64,000 bases of DNA from Longimicrobium sp. (GCA_036389795.1 DASVWD010000140.1:86591-150590); one strand, 5' to 3'. Counted from the first letter of the stretch, positions 43,135-52,095 are shown. Notes: generated by a model from the sequence alone, not told the origin. A program made the numbers and translations.

Positions 43135-43863
43135 TCAGCAGTGCAGCGGGTCGTGCGTGGTGGACGCGATCGGGTACCCCGCGACCGAGACGTTGAACAG
43201 GTCGCACAGCCCCCGCGCGTGGATGTCGTTGTGGTTGCCGTAGATGTCCGACGCCACGCTGTCCTGGAACTGCACGATGTGCGACTTGCTGATGGAGATG
43301 ACGTGGCTCCCCTGGGAAGTGCTCGCCCGGTGCACGCCCAGGTGGTTCGGGTTGGTCGCCAGCGCGTCCTTCATGGCGTACGCCAGGTCCGCCTGCTTGA
43401 GGATGCTGCGCGCCGGCCACACCTTCCCGCGGCTGTCCTGCACCACGATCTGCACGGTGACCCCGGCCGAGTTCTTGAGCACCGGCTTCAGCACGGTGGC
43501 CAGCCCGGTGCCCGTGCGGTCCGAGTCGGTGATGATGCGCTGCAGGTAGGTGGTGGTGACCCCCTTCTCCAGCGCGGGGATCTTCACGTCGGGCGCGCTG
43601 CCGATGGTGCCCGCCACCATCTTGCTCACCGTCTGGCCGAAGTTCCGCCCCCCGCCCAGCGACCGCCTCACCCCGTCGGACCCGGCGGGGGCGAAGGTGC
43701 TCGTGGGCTCGGTCGGAGCGCCCTGCTCCGAGCAGGCGGCCAGGAGGGCGGGCACCCCGGTGGCGGCCACGGCGACCGCCGCCGTCCTGCCCAGGAACTC
43801 GCGCCGCCCGGGCTGCCGCTCGCTCTCCGCCCGCTGCGGCGCTGCGTCTTTCTTGTCGCTCAT
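43135..43863 (-). CDS. Tat-exported lipoprotein of unknown function
   Basis: The 242-residue product carries a Tat signal (GRREFLGRTAAVAVAATG) ending in a lipobox (LLAACSEQ, Cys about 44), so a folded protein is exported and lipidated. The mature part is alpha/beta with no motif I recognise; VTVQIVVQDSRGKVW and GNHNDIHARGLC are prominent, and the chain ends in DPLHC. Tat export usually implies a cofactor or pre-folded subunit. It converges on the act operon and stands alone between terminator and a large upstream gap. Confidence 0.7.
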   Translation of the reverse strand: MSDKKDAAPQRAESERQPGRREFLGRTAAVAVAATGVPALLAACSEQGAPTEPTSTFAPAGSDGVRRSLGGGRNFGQTVSKMVAGTIGSAPDVKIPALEKGVTTTYLQRIITDSDRTGTGLATVLKPVLKNSAGVTVQIVVQDSRGKVWPARSILKQADLAYAMKDALATNPNHLGVHRASTSQGSHVISISKSHIVQFQDSVASDIYGNHNDIHARGLCDLFNVSVAGYPIASTTHDPLHC

Positions 43864-44787
43864 GCCTGGTCCTCGCGATAGGGGTGAGGGGACCGCCGCG
43901 GAGCCACGAGGGGTGGTCTCGCGCCGCGGGCGGGTGGGGAGAAACGGCGAGCCGGCCCACGGCTCGTCGGAAAGCTACGGACTGAGGGACCCCTGGACGG
44001 CCGACATCGCCCTGCATGGGAACGGCCCGCCCGGCGGGACGGCGGCGAGCCGATTTCGCCACCGACGGCACGGCCGCCGGGGCAAGAGAACATAAACCAC
44101 TGTCCTGTGCAGTTCAAGGAAACATCCGGAACTGCAACACGTTGACCCTTGCGGGTCGGTTTTTCGCCCGTGGTGGCGCGTCGCGGCCGGTCTTGGGAGG
44201 CCGCTCATGTGCGGTTTACGGTGTGTACGCGGGAGTGCGTGAGGTTCGCGGAGCGTCAACCCCGATTCGGGCGCGCGCGACTCCGGTTCGCTCCCTTCGC
44301 GGCAACTCGAGCCCGGTCCGAGACCCGGGAGCAGGCAGGGTGACGGCGCAGCCAGGAATCTACCGTTTCCGGCCGGTAGAGTGATCCGCATGCGACAGAA
44401 TGGGTTGCGGAGACGAGACCGGGGATTTGACACGGTTCCTGACACAAAATCATTGACGCAGGGCGTCCGGAAGCCTAACATATCCTACCCTCAAGCGACG
44501 GACCCGGGACACGGGCCGTGCACCCAGCGCTCCGCGCCTGTCCGCCTGGAGCCGTCCGGCGCAGCTTCGCCGCCCGGACGCACGAAGTCCAGGATGGGCG
44601 CGCCCCACACGAGTGCCCGACTCCTCTCTCGGCCGCGTCGCGTGCACGGCTGGCGGGGGATTGTCGCGCGTTCGAGCGACCGGTGGCGGAGGGTCCGGCA
44701 ACCCTCTCCGCCCGGCACGGACCCGGAGCACCAGCGCGCCATCACACGTACCCCGCCTGCCTCTCACCATCGTGCCCGGGAGGTCGC
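43864..44787. other. 924-bp gene-free region
   Basis: No coding region is supported here. It contains a weak GACCC/GGGTC hairpin followed by GGTTTTT at 44144-44164 and, near the right end, promoter-like elements for the di-heme cytochrome gene. The long leader after the promoter (about 300 nt) is unexplained. Confidence 0.5.
44453..44481 (+). promoter_or_regulatory. Probable promoter upstream of the di-heme cytochrome gene
   Basis: TTGACG (44453-44458) and TAACAT (44476-44481) are 17 bp apart. A second TTGACA lies at 44427-44432. The surrounding 60 bp are AT-richer than the average. Confidence 0.5.
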
Positions 44788-46002
44788 ATGCGCCGCGCGG
44801 TCCAAGTCCCACTCACGCTCCTCTTCGGCCTGCTCGCTGCCGCGTGCACGGACGCGCGGGAGGTGACCTCGCCCACCACACCCGATCTGCAGGCGCGCAG
44901 GGAGGTCACGATCGCGGCCCTCGGCGGCCCGATCGGGGGGCTCTCGTCGGCCCAGCTCGCGTCGTTCCAGCGCGGGCAGGAACAGTTCGAGCGCGCCTTC
45001 ATCCAGTCCACCGGGCTGGGTCCGACCTTCAACGCCAGCTCCTGCGTGGAGTGCCACGGCGAGGAGGAGGGCCCGGTGGGCGGCACCGGCGACGAGGTCG
45101 AGACCCACTTCACCAACGTCCGCCTGGACGGCACCTGCGACGAGCTGGAAAGCAAGGGCGGCTTCGTGCACCAGGACTCGGTGACGCCGAGGCTCTTCAA
45201 TGCCACGGGGCTCACCGAGGAGCCGTTCCCGAGCACGACGCACCAGCGCGGCGCGCGCACCACCCCCGACATCTTCGGCTTCGGGCTGATCGCGTCGATT
45301 CCCAACTCGGCGATCATCAACCAGGCCGACCCCAACGACGCGAACGGCGACGGGGTCTCCGGCCGCGTGCACTACGACGCCAACAACGACGTCGGCAAGT
45401 TCGGCCGCAAGGCGCAGGAGGGGAGCATCACCCTCTTCAACGCCGGCGCGCTGGTGGCCGAGATGGGGATCACCAACAAGCACAACCTGACGGAGAACAG
45501 CATCGGCGGCGCCGCGATCCCGTTCGGGGTCGACCCCACGCCCGAGCCCGAGATCGCCAGCGCGGACTTCGACGACCTGAACAACTTCGTGATCTTCCTG
45601 GCGCCGCCGCCGCCGGTGGCGCTCACCTCGCAGACGGCCGCCGGGCGCGACCTGTTCAACGCCATCGGCTGCGCCACCTGCCACACGCCGCAGTACACCA
45701 CCACCGACGTGGGCATCGCGGCGCTCAGCTTCAAGACCGTGCGTCCGTTCAGCGACTTCCTGCTGCACGACATGGGCAGGAACGACATCTGCCTGTTCCA
45801 GGCGCGCCGGACCGAGATCCGGACCGAGCCGCTGATGGGCGCGCGCTTCATGGAGCAGTTCATGCACGACGGCGCCGCCACCACCATCACGGGGGCGATC
45901 AACCTCCACGGCGGCGAGGGCTCGCGCGCCCGGAGCAGGTTCTTCAACAACCTGACTTCCACCCAGCAGCAGGCGGTCGTCGCGTACGTCCTGTCGCTGT
46001 AG
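44788..46002 (+). CDS. Di-heme oxidoreductase-like cytochrome c lipoprotein (DHOR/COG3488)
   Basis: The 404-residue protein has a lipoprotein signal (LTLLFGLLAAAC) and two heme motifs, CVECH near residue 90 and CATCH near residue 300. Between them are RTTPDIFGFGLIASIPNS split here as PDIFGFGLI, and a calcium-loop-like DPNDANGDGVSG. This is the layout of the DUF1111/thiol-oxidoreductase group of di-heme proteins related to cytochrome c peroxidase. Whether it is a peroxidase or an electron carrier is not clear. GGGAGG precedes the ATG at 44788. Confidence 0.88.
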   Translation: MRRAVQVPLTLLFGLLAAACTDAREVTSPTTPDLQARREVTIAALGGPIGGLSSAQLASFQRGQEQFERAFIQSTGLGPTFNASSCVECHGEEEGPVGGTGDEVETHFTNVRLDGTCDELESKGGFVHQDSVTPRLFNATGLTEEPFPSTTHQRGARTTPDIFGFGLIASIPNSAIINQADPNDANGDGVSGRVHYDANNDVGKFGRKAQEGSITLFNAGALVAEMGITNKHNLTENSIGGAAIPFGVDPTPEPEIASADFDDLNNFVIFLAPPPPVALTSQTAAGRDLFNAIGCATCHTPQYTTTDVGIAALSFKTVRPFSDFLLHDMGRNDICLFQARRTEIRTEPLMGARFMEQFMHDGAATTITGAINLHGGEGSRARSRFFNNLTSTQQQAVVAYVLSL

Positions 46003-46034
46003 CCGGTCCCCGGTCCGCCGGGAGCCGGTGAGAG

Positions 46035-46071
46035 GAAGAGGGGCCGCTGCCGGGCGGCCCCTCTTCGTTTT
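46035..46071 (+). terminator. Terminator of the di-heme cytochrome gene
   Basis: A perfect 13-bp stem (46035-46047 with 46054-46066) with loop TGCCGG is followed by GTTTTG, 32 bp after the stop. Confidence 0.88.
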
Positions 46072-46203
46072 GCCGAGAGATCAGCCGCCCTTTTTCCGTA
46101 TGCTCCCGGCGTTTGCGGAGGACGTGCCGACAGCGGATCTTCAGGGGAGCTCGTGATGCCGGTCTGCAGCGAGCGTTCGGGATCGAGATCCATAAACTGA
46201 ATG

Positions 46204-46277
46204 TCTCACACGGAGTCAACGGAGTTAACGGAGAACTGCGGAGGCTCCTCTGTTGACTCCGTTGACTCCGTGTGAGG
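46204..46277. repeat. Long hairpin repeat, ACGGAGTCA family
   Basis: Starts TCTCAC, followed by 9-nt ACGGAGTCA/ACGGAGTTA units, and ends GTTGACTCCGTGTGAGG, the reverse complement. It is the sister of 42946-43020. It occupies the 357-bp gap together with the preceding terminator. Confidence 0.9.
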
Positions 46278-46359
46278 CCCTTCCGCTGGGGACCCGGAAT
46301 CCAGGCAGCAAGCTCGGAAAAACCGGCTCAGAGCATCGACTCCGCGAAGGGAGCCCACG

Positions 46360-46842
46360 GTGGCGATCGAGATCAGGGTCCTGCGGCGGGGCGACGAGGC
46401 GGTGCTGGCCCGCGTGGCGCCGGGCGTCTTCGACGACCCCGTCGACGCGGGCGCGGCCGCGGAGTTCCTGGCCGACCCCCGCCACCACCTGGCCGTGGCG
46501 GCCGAGGACGGCGTGGTGGTGGGCTTCGTGTCGGCGGTCCACTACGTCCATCCCGACAAGCCGCGCCCGGAGCTGTGGATCAACGAGGTGGGAGTGGCGC
46601 CGGCGCACCAGGGCCGCGGCGTGGGGAAGGCGGTGCTGCGCGCGATGCTGGACGTGGCCCGCGGGCTGGGCTGCGGCGAGGCCTGGGTGCTGACCGGGCG
46701 CGCCAACGCCCCGGCGATGCGGCTCTACGCGTCGCTGGGCGGCGAGGAGGCGCCGGACGACGCGGTGATGTTCACGTTCGTGCTCGACGGCGGCGCCCCG
46801 GCCGGGCAGGCCGCCGAGGAACAGGCCCGGGACCCGGGATGA
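46360..46842 (+). CDS. GNAT acetyltransferase, AAC(3)-I-like subgroup
   Basis: The 160-residue protein starts with GTG at 46360 (AGGGAG upstream). It shows AVAAEDGVVVGFVSAVHYVHPDKP, the acetyl-CoA loop VAPAHQGRGVGKAVLRAML, and the final ANAPAMRLYASLGGEEA ... MFTFVLD. The YASLGGEE and MFTF ending resembles the AAC(3)-I branch of GNATs, many of whose chromosomal members have unknown acceptors. Aminoglycoside acetylation is possible but cannot be concluded. Confidence 0.85.
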   Translation: MAIEIRVLRRGDEAVLARVAPGVFDDPVDAGAAAEFLADPRHHLAVAAEDGVVVGFVSAVHYVHPDKPRPELWINEVGVAPAHQGRGVGKAVLRAMLDVARGLGCGEAWVLTGRANAPAMRLYASLGGEEAPDDAVMFTFVLDGGAPAGQAAEEQARDPG

Positions 46843-46868
46843 CCGCCCGCCCCGCCGGCATCCGCACG

Positions 46869-47040
46869 GGCGGCTGAAGCCGCGGCAACAACGGCAGGAA
46901 GCCTCGCCGGGCGCTGTGCCCGGCGAGGCTTTCGTGGCGCGAGGCTTCGTGCAACTTTCCTCGCGAACCGGAGCTGTTGCAGTTGAAGCCTCACGGGGTT
47001 TGTGAGGCTTTCTGCAGTCGTTGCTGCGGCTTCAGCCGCC
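46869..47040. repeat. Inverted pair of GGCGGCTGAAG repeats
   Basis: GGCGGCTGAAGCCGCGGCAA at the left end is matched in reverse complement by the right end (TTGCTGCGGCTTCAGCCGCC). Each half contains its own GCCTCGC/GCGAGGC-type hairpin. The whole 172 bp can fold into one large cruciform. It fills the convergent gap between the GNAT and nuclease genes. Confidence 0.85.
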
Positions 47041-47051
47041 CTGCCCCTCCC

Positions 47052-48788
47052 TCAGAACGCGGCGCCGCTCGCCCGCGTGCCGGGGGAGGACTGCAGCGAG
47101 CTAAGCGTGGTGTGCAGCACGAACGTCCCCGCCGCGGCCGCGTCCGGGCTGCGGTTCATCGACACGCCGTCGGTGCCCGAGAGCGAGGACGGGTAGGTGA
47201 AGCTGTTCTTCACCACCCCCGCGCCGTCCTTCAGGATCACCGAGTCGCCGCTGTTGCCCAGCGCCAGCGACCCGGTCGACGCCGCCACCGCGTTGGTGAG
47301 CCCCGCCGGGATCGCCGACGCGCCGGCGAAGACCACGACCGCCTTCCCGGGCGCCAGCGTGGTGCCCACCGCGAAGGTGTGCTTCACCCCCGCGCCGTCG
47401 GAGATCGTCCACCCGCCGATTGCCGCCGAGGTGCCGCCCACGTTCACCACCTCCACGAACTCGCCCGCCGTGTTGCTCCCCGGCTCGTTGGCCAGGATCT
47501 CGTTCACGATCACCTGCGCCGGCGCGGCCGCGGTGATGGTGAACGGCGCGTCGCTCGCGTCGGACGCCGTCCCGGCCGCGTCGCTCACCCGCACCCTCGC
47601 GGCGGTGCTGGCGGTGCTGGGGACGGTCCAGGCGTAGCTGCCGCCCGCCGCGGCGGTGCTCGCGGTGATCACGCTCCACGCCGCGCCGTCCAGCGTGTAC
47701 TCCAGCTTCACGCTCGCCACCCCCGACGACGTCCAGGCGATGGTCTGCGTGCTCCCGCCCGCCCACGACTCGCCCCCGTTGGGCGCCGTCACGGTGACGC
47801 TCGCGGTCCCGCCGCCGCCGCCGAAGGTGTAGCGGCTCAGCACCGGGTAGTGGTCGCTGGTGGTGGCGTCGTAGCTCGCGATGTACGAGTCCACCCGGTA
47901 CGCCTCGGCCGAGCCGGCCACGTAGGTCGCGTTCAGCTCGTTGCTGTTCAGGTGGTGGTCGATGAAGTCCGTGAACGAGGTGGTGGACGAGACGCCGGCG
48001 GCGGAGAGCGCGGCGGTGGGGTAGGCGTAGCGCGCCGCGTCGCCCACGAAGTTCTGGTACGGCGAGGGCCGCCCCGGGGTGATGGAGGTGTCGACGTCGT
48101 CGTTCCAGTCGCCCACCACGATCACCTTCTGCGTGGGCCAGGTGGCGTCGAGGTACGCCTTGAGCGCGCTGGAGGCGTTCTGGCGCCGCTGCCAGCTCGC
48201 GTCGTCGTTGAAGGCCTTCATGTGCAGCACGATGACCACCACGTCTTCCGTGGCTCCGTTCAGCGTCACGCGCAGCCTCGCCTCCAGCGGCGGCCGCCCG
48301 GCGAAGTCGGCGTCGTTGGCCGTCAGGATCACCTTCGCGCCCAGCAGGGTGGCGACGGAGCTCTTGTAGAGGATCCCCACCTTCTGCTCGGCGGCGGCGT
48401 AGTAGGTGGAGCCGCCGGCGACGTTCGCCTCGCTCGCCAGGAAGCCCGTGTAGCCGGTGAGCTGCGACTCCAGCGAGTTGAACTGGCTCTGGCTGACGAT
48501 CTCGGCCACGCCCCAGACGTCGAAGTCGGCGCCGGCGATCACGTCGCGCGCGTTCGAGAGCTGCAGCGTCTCGTTGGAGGGGCCGTTCTGCGTGTCGCCG
48601 AACCACTCGAGGTTCCACCCCGCCACGTCGAGCGTGGCGGCGGTCCCCTTCGCCGGCACCACCACCAGCGACGGGCCGGCGGGAGCGGGGAGGCGGGCGG
48701 CATTCGTCGGCGTGTCGCACGCGGCGAGCGCGAGCGGCAGGAGGACGCCGAGCGCGAGCGCGGCGCGGGAGCGAAGCAGGTGCGGCAT
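47052..48788 (-). CDS. Secreted endonuclease/exonuclease/phosphatase-family lipoprotein with lamin-tail domain
   Basis: The 578-residue product starts MPHLLRSRAALALGVLLPLALAAC, a lipoprotein signal. Residues 45-330 match the EEP nuclease fold: WNLEWFGDTQNG, FDVWGVAEIVS, IVLHMKAFND, VVGDWNDDVD and the terminal TSDHYPVLSRY with catalytic His. An Ig-like middle domain (VTAPNGGESWAGGSTQTIAW) and a lamin-tail domain (VIVNEILANEPGS ... GEFVEVVNVG) follow. It is probably an extracellular DNase or phosphodiesterase used in nutrient scavenging. GAGG precedes the ATG at 48788. Confidence 0.9.
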   Translation of the reverse strand: MPHLLRSRAALALGVLLPLALAACDTPTNAARLPAPAGPSLVVVPAKGTAATLDVAGWNLEWFGDTQNGPSNETLQLSNARDVIAGADFDVWGVAEIVSQSQFNSLESQLTGYTGFLASEANVAGGSTYYAAAEQKVGILYKSSVATLLGAKVILTANDADFAGRPPLEARLRVTLNGATEDVVVIVLHMKAFNDDASWQRRQNASSALKAYLDATWPTQKVIVVGDWNDDVDTSITPGRPSPYQNFVGDAARYAYPTAALSAAGVSSTTSFTDFIDHHLNSNELNATYVAGSAEAYRVDSYIASYDATTSDHYPVLSRYTFGGGGGTASVTVTAPNGGESWAGGSTQTIAWTSSGVASVKLEYTLDGAAWSVITASTAAAGGSYAWTVPSTASTAARVRVSDAAGTASDASDAPFTITAAAPAQVIVNEILANEPGSNTAGEFVEVVNVGGTSAAIGGWTISDGAGVKHTFAVGTTLAPGKAVVVFAGASAIPAGLTNAVAASTGSLALGNSGDSVILKDGAGVVKNSFTYPSSLSGTDGVSMNRSPDAAAAGTFVLHTTLSSLQSSPGTRASGAAF

Positions 48789-49019
48789 CCGGCTACCTCT
48801 GGGCGAAGGCGGTGAGGAAGGTCCACGCGAGGAGGCGCGGGGGACGGGCGAGCTTCGGACCTGTGCTGGGGGATTCGTGGCGCTAAACGTACGATGTCGA
48901 TCCTGGAAGCGCCACGGTCGCGAGTCTTCGCTCGTGGGGGAACCGCCACGCAAAACCGCCGCCCGAGCTCGGGCGGCGGTCCGGTCCTCCTGTCCTTCCG
49001 GCAGAACTGCTCCGGTCCG

Positions 49020-50042
49020 CTACGGCGTGACGATCTGGTCCATGCGGATCACCTCGAAGTCGCGCGCGTGGACGTTGCGCAGCGTCGCCAACTCGTCGTC
49101 GCTCCAGCGCGGGTCGGGGGCGCCGCTCACGTACCAGGCGCTGCCGTTGTCGGCCAGCAGCATCCCGTGCTTCTTCATCGCGTTCAGGATCACCTGCACG
49201 TTGGGCGGGAAGCCCGCGACGTCGAAGCCGGCCTTCAGCCGCACCCGCATCCCCATCGGCGGGAGGCTGGCGCTGGTGTTGGAGCTGGCCCAGTGGCGCG
49301 CGGGGTGGACGTAGGCGCGGCGCGTGGTGGGGCAGGTGAAGCGCAGCGCGTGCCGGATCGCCTTCTGCTCCACCGCCTCGTCGTAGCGCACCAGCCCGGG
49401 GAAGATCGGCAGCCCCGCGGCGTCGGCCGAGGTCCACCCGGCGGGGCGCAGCGCGTTGGAGTCGAGGTCGAACACGGCGCCCGAGCCGGCGGTCCAGCTC
49501 CGCCCGCCGTCGACGGGTCGGGCGTCGAACAGCTCGTACAGCTTCCAGTCGTCGCGGTCGATCACCAGCACGTGGCGGTCGCCGGTGCCGCTGGGCCCGC
49601 CCTCGACCGGCGCGTCGGGGGGAACCGGGTACGGCCCGGGGTCGCTCTCGTCCGCGTAGCCGAAGGTGACCGGCACCCTCGCCTGGCTCCCGGAGACCAC
49701 CACGTAGGGGATGCCGTTCGGCGCGCCGTTCCACACCGTGCCGAAGTCGGCGTGCAGCCCGCGGTCCAGTCCGCCGCACGCGTTCAGCAGCGTGGTCGAG
49801 TTGGGGTCGACCGGGTCGGCCGAGACGTCGCGGTTCCACGGGTTGTCGTCGGGGAAGGGCCGCTTCCCGTTCAGGCTGGCGCCGGGGCCCAGGCCAGGAA
49901 TCCCCGGCCCACCCCCGTTGTTGCCGCCCCCGCCGTTGTTGCCGCCACCTCCTCCGCCCTCGCCCGGCCCCGCCGGGCCGCCGGAGCACGCAGCCAGCAG
50001 CAGCGCCGCGCCGAGCACCGCCGCGATCCGCCCGTTCGTCAT
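49020..50042 (-). CDS. Lipoprotein of unknown function with Gly/Asn-rich linker
   Basis: The 340-residue protein starts MTNGRIAAVLGAALLLAACSGG, with lipobox LAAC. A linker of repeated G and N follows (about residues 25-45). The globular part includes HVLVIDRDDWKLYELFDARPV, AVFDLDSNALRPAGWTSADA, PIFPGLVRYDEA and MRVRLKAGFDVAGFP. I do not recognise a named family. It sits upstream of the secreted nuclease on the same strand with a 231-bp gap; a shared role is not shown. Confidence 0.7.
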   Translation of the reverse strand: MTNGRIAAVLGAALLLAACSGGPAGPGEGGGGGGNNGGGGNNGGGPGIPGLGPGASLNGKRPFPDDNPWNRDVSADPVDPNSTTLLNACGGLDRGLHADFGTVWNGAPNGIPYVVVSGSQARVPVTFGYADESDPGPYPVPPDAPVEGGPSGTGDRHVLVIDRDDWKLYELFDARPVDGGRSWTAGSGAVFDLDSNALRPAGWTSADAAGLPIFPGLVRYDEAVEQKAIRHALRFTCPTTRRAYVHPARHWASSNTSASLPPMGMRVRLKAGFDVAGFPPNVQVILNAMKKHGMLLADNGSAWYVSGAPDPRWSDDELATLRNVHARDFEVIRMDQIVTP

Positions 50043-50406
50043 CGTCCGTCCGCCGTGAACCTGGTGGTTTCGCCGAGCCGCGTCGACACGCGTGCCCGCT
50101 CCGCGTGGGGAGCCGGGCAGTCGGTGCGGGAAGCTCATCTGAAAGATTTCGCCCGACCAGTCAGGCAACCACGGTGCCGCCGCCCATCCCGCGCCTAAGC
50201 CATTGATCGACAGTCGCTTGCAGGATGCGCGGCGGTCAAGGCGACCCTCGCGCGCCGCGACTTTCACCGCACTCGTTGCGCGATGCGGCAGTCGTTTCGT
50301 CCCATCCCAGTAGCGCGACGCAGGTGGTCGGCGCTATTAAGACCGGGCTTCGCTTCGGTATCCTGCGCGATCGCCTTCGTGTCTCTTCGCCGGTGAAATC
50401 GGACCC
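50043..50406. other. 364-bp divergent intergenic region without a gene
   Basis: Upstream of both the lipoprotein and the enoyl-CoA hydratase genes, so it must hold two promoters. I see no convincing box, hairpin or reading frame in it. Confidence 0.4.
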
Positions 50407-51156
50407 ATGATCGAACGAGAGCTGAGCGACGGCATCCTCACCCTGCGCCTGGCGCACGGGAAGGCGAGCGCGCTGGACGTGGAGCTGCTGGAGGCGTTCG
50501 GGCGCGAGCTCGACACCGCGGGCGACGCGCGCGCCGTGGTCCTCACCGGGACGGGTTCGATCTTCTCGGCCGGCGTCGACCTCTTCCGGCTCACCGAGGG
50601 AGGCTCGGAGTACGTGCGGCGGTTCCTGCCGCTGCTCGGCACCTTCGTCCGCAAGCTCTTCGCATTGCCGAAGCCGGTGGTGGCGGCGGTCAACGGGCAC
50701 GCCATCGCGGGCGGCGGCATCATGACGCTGGCGTCCGACTACCGGATCATGGCCGAGGGCGAGGGGAAGATCGGCGTGCCGGAGCTGCTGGTGGGCGTCC
50801 CCTTCCCCGCGGCGCCGCTGGAGGTGGTGCGCTTCGCCGTGCGGACGGACCGCGTGCAGTCGCTCGTCTACACAGGGCGCAACCTCACCCCCGCCGAGGC
50901 GCTGGAGTGGGGACTCCTCGACGAGGTGGTGGACCCGGCGGCGCTCCAGTCGCGGGCGCGCGAGGTGGCCGGGAAGCTCGCCGCCATCCCCGCCGAGGTG
51001 TTCGGGCTCACCAAGCAGTGGCTCCGCGCCGCCGCCCTGGAGCGCATCGACCGCTACGGCTACTCCCACGATGCCCGGGCACTCGCCCTCTGGTCCGCCC
51101 CCGAGACCCACGCGCACATCCGCGAGTACCTGGCGAGGGTGGTGCGGAAGAAGTAG
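50407..51156 (+). CDS. Enoyl-CoA hydratase/isomerase family protein
   Basis: The 249-residue crotonase-fold protein has GTGSIFSAGVDLFRL for the first oxyanion-hole loop, VNGHAIAGGGIMTLASDYRI for the second, and GVPELLVGVPFP, where the usual catalytic Glu region lies. Normal length. The substrate is unknown; it may act in beta-oxidation or a side branch together with the FadJ encoded 18 kb away. Confidence 0.9.
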   Translation: MIERELSDGILTLRLAHGKASALDVELLEAFGRELDTAGDARAVVLTGTGSIFSAGVDLFRLTEGGSEYVRRFLPLLGTFVRKLFALPKPVVAAVNGHAIAGGGIMTLASDYRIMAEGEGKIGVPELLVGVPFPAAPLEVVRFAVRTDRVQSLVYTGRNLTPAEALEWGLLDEVVDPAALQSRAREVAGKLAAIPAEVFGLTKQWLRAAALERIDRYGYSHDARALALWSAPETHAHIREYLARVVRKK

Positions 51157-51345
51157 TCGAGCCCGACGGCAGCTTGTCTCGGACGAATTGGACAAACTTT
51201 ACACCCGCAGGTCACATCGATAGATTTGCCCGCGCAGCACCATGGCGCGGCCGGAGTGGGCGCCGCAGCAACGGAGCCCCGCGAGCGTGAGCTCGTCCCG
51301 GCCGCGCATTTTTTGTCCTCCTCATCCTTCACGCTCGAAAGAGCA

Positions 51346-51374
51346 TTGTGTTCGTATAGCAAACATGCTATACT
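51346..51374 (+). promoter_or_regulatory. Promoter with palindromic operator of the HigB/HigA-type module
   Basis: TTGTGT (51346-51351) and TATACT (51369-51374) are 17 bp apart. Between and across them lies a perfect inverted repeat, GTATAGCA (51354-51361) and TGCTATAC (51366-51373). The antitoxin probably binds here. The only ATG for the full toxin frame is inside this palindrome. Confidence 0.6.
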
Positions 51375-51742
51375 CATTAGACGATCCTGAGCCGAAACCG
51401 CTGCACTTCGTTGGGTCTAGCAAGAAGGACCTTAAGACCATGCCCGAGCAGGTGCAGGATGTCTTCGGCGCCGCCCTGCTCGACGCGCAGTACGGAGATC
51501 ACCCTGAAGGTGCACGGCCATTCGGGGAGGGTCTTCCCCGGGAGGTGATGAAGCTGGTGGAAGACTTCGATCGAGACACTTACCGGGCGGCGTATACGGT
51601 TTCCTTTCCGGAATGCGTGTACGTGCTCCACGTCTTCAAGAAGAAGTCTTCCCACGGGATCGCCACGCCCAGGCCCGACCGGGAAACGATCCACGCGCGG
51701 TTGCAGGCCGCTGAGGAGCATTACCGCAGGACCTACGGATGA
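51365..51742 (+). CDS. HigB-like toxin (phage Gp49-like, COG4679)
   Basis: The 125-residue protein has the family landmarks KPLHFVGSSKKDLKTMPEQV, YRAAYTVSFPECVYVLHVFKKKS and a C-terminal helix AEEHYRRTYG. Family members are ribosome-dependent mRNA interferases of the RelE fold. The start is uncertain: the ATG at 51365 overlaps the operator and lies before the predicted transcript start, so a non-ATG start just downstream or another promoter may be used. The frame overlaps the antitoxin region by the ATGA at 51739. Confidence 0.88.
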   Translation: MLYSLDDPEPKPLHFVGSSKKDLKTMPEQVQDVFGAALLDAQYGDHPEGARPFGEGLPREVMKLVEDFDRDTYRAAYTVSFPECVYVLHVFKKKSSHGIATPRPDRETIHARLQAAEEHYRRTYG

Positions 51743-51756
51743 CCGGGAGAAAGGCG

Positions 51757-52095
51757 ATGAGCGACGACACCACTGTTCACGACAGCAGCGGGAACGTCTT
51801 CGCGGACATGGGAATGCGCGACGCCGAGGAGCGGCTCGCCAAGGCGGAGCTGGCGCGCATCGTTCGTAAGGCGGTTCAGGAGCGGGGGCTGACGCAGGCT
51901 CAGGCCGCGAAGATCCTCGGCGTCAAGCAGCCGGACGTGTCGGACCTGGTGCGCGGGCGGCTCACGCGCTTCAGCATGGAGCGCCTGGAGCGGTTCCTGA
52001 ACGCGCTCGACCTGGAGGTCCGCATCCAGGTGGGCCCCCGGCCGCGTGGGAAGGAGCGCGCGGGGATTACGGTAGAGGTCGTCCCGTCGTTCTGA
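51757..52095 (+). CDS. XRE-family antitoxin (HigA-like, COG5606)
   Basis: The 112-residue protein starts at 51757 with AGAAAGG upstream; an ATG at 51739 overlapping the toxin stop would add six residues. It has the family-typical SSGNVFADMGMRDAEERLAKAELA, then an HTH domain (RGLTQAQAAKILGVKQPDVSDLVRGRL). Toxin-first order and this antitoxin type match the HigBA/Gp49 group. It should bind the toxin and the palindromic operator upstream. Confidence 0.92.
   Translation: MSDDTTVHDSSGNVFADMGMRDAEERLAKAELARIVRKAVQERGLTQAQAAKILGVKQPDVSDLVRGRLTRFSMERLERFLNALDLEVRIQVGPRPRGKERAGITVEVVPSF

Noticed and set aside
46360..46842. Aminoglycoside 3-N-acetyltransferase resistance gene
   Set aside because: Similarity to the AAC(3)-I branch is only at family level; chromosomal GNATs of this type have many acceptors and no mobile context is present.
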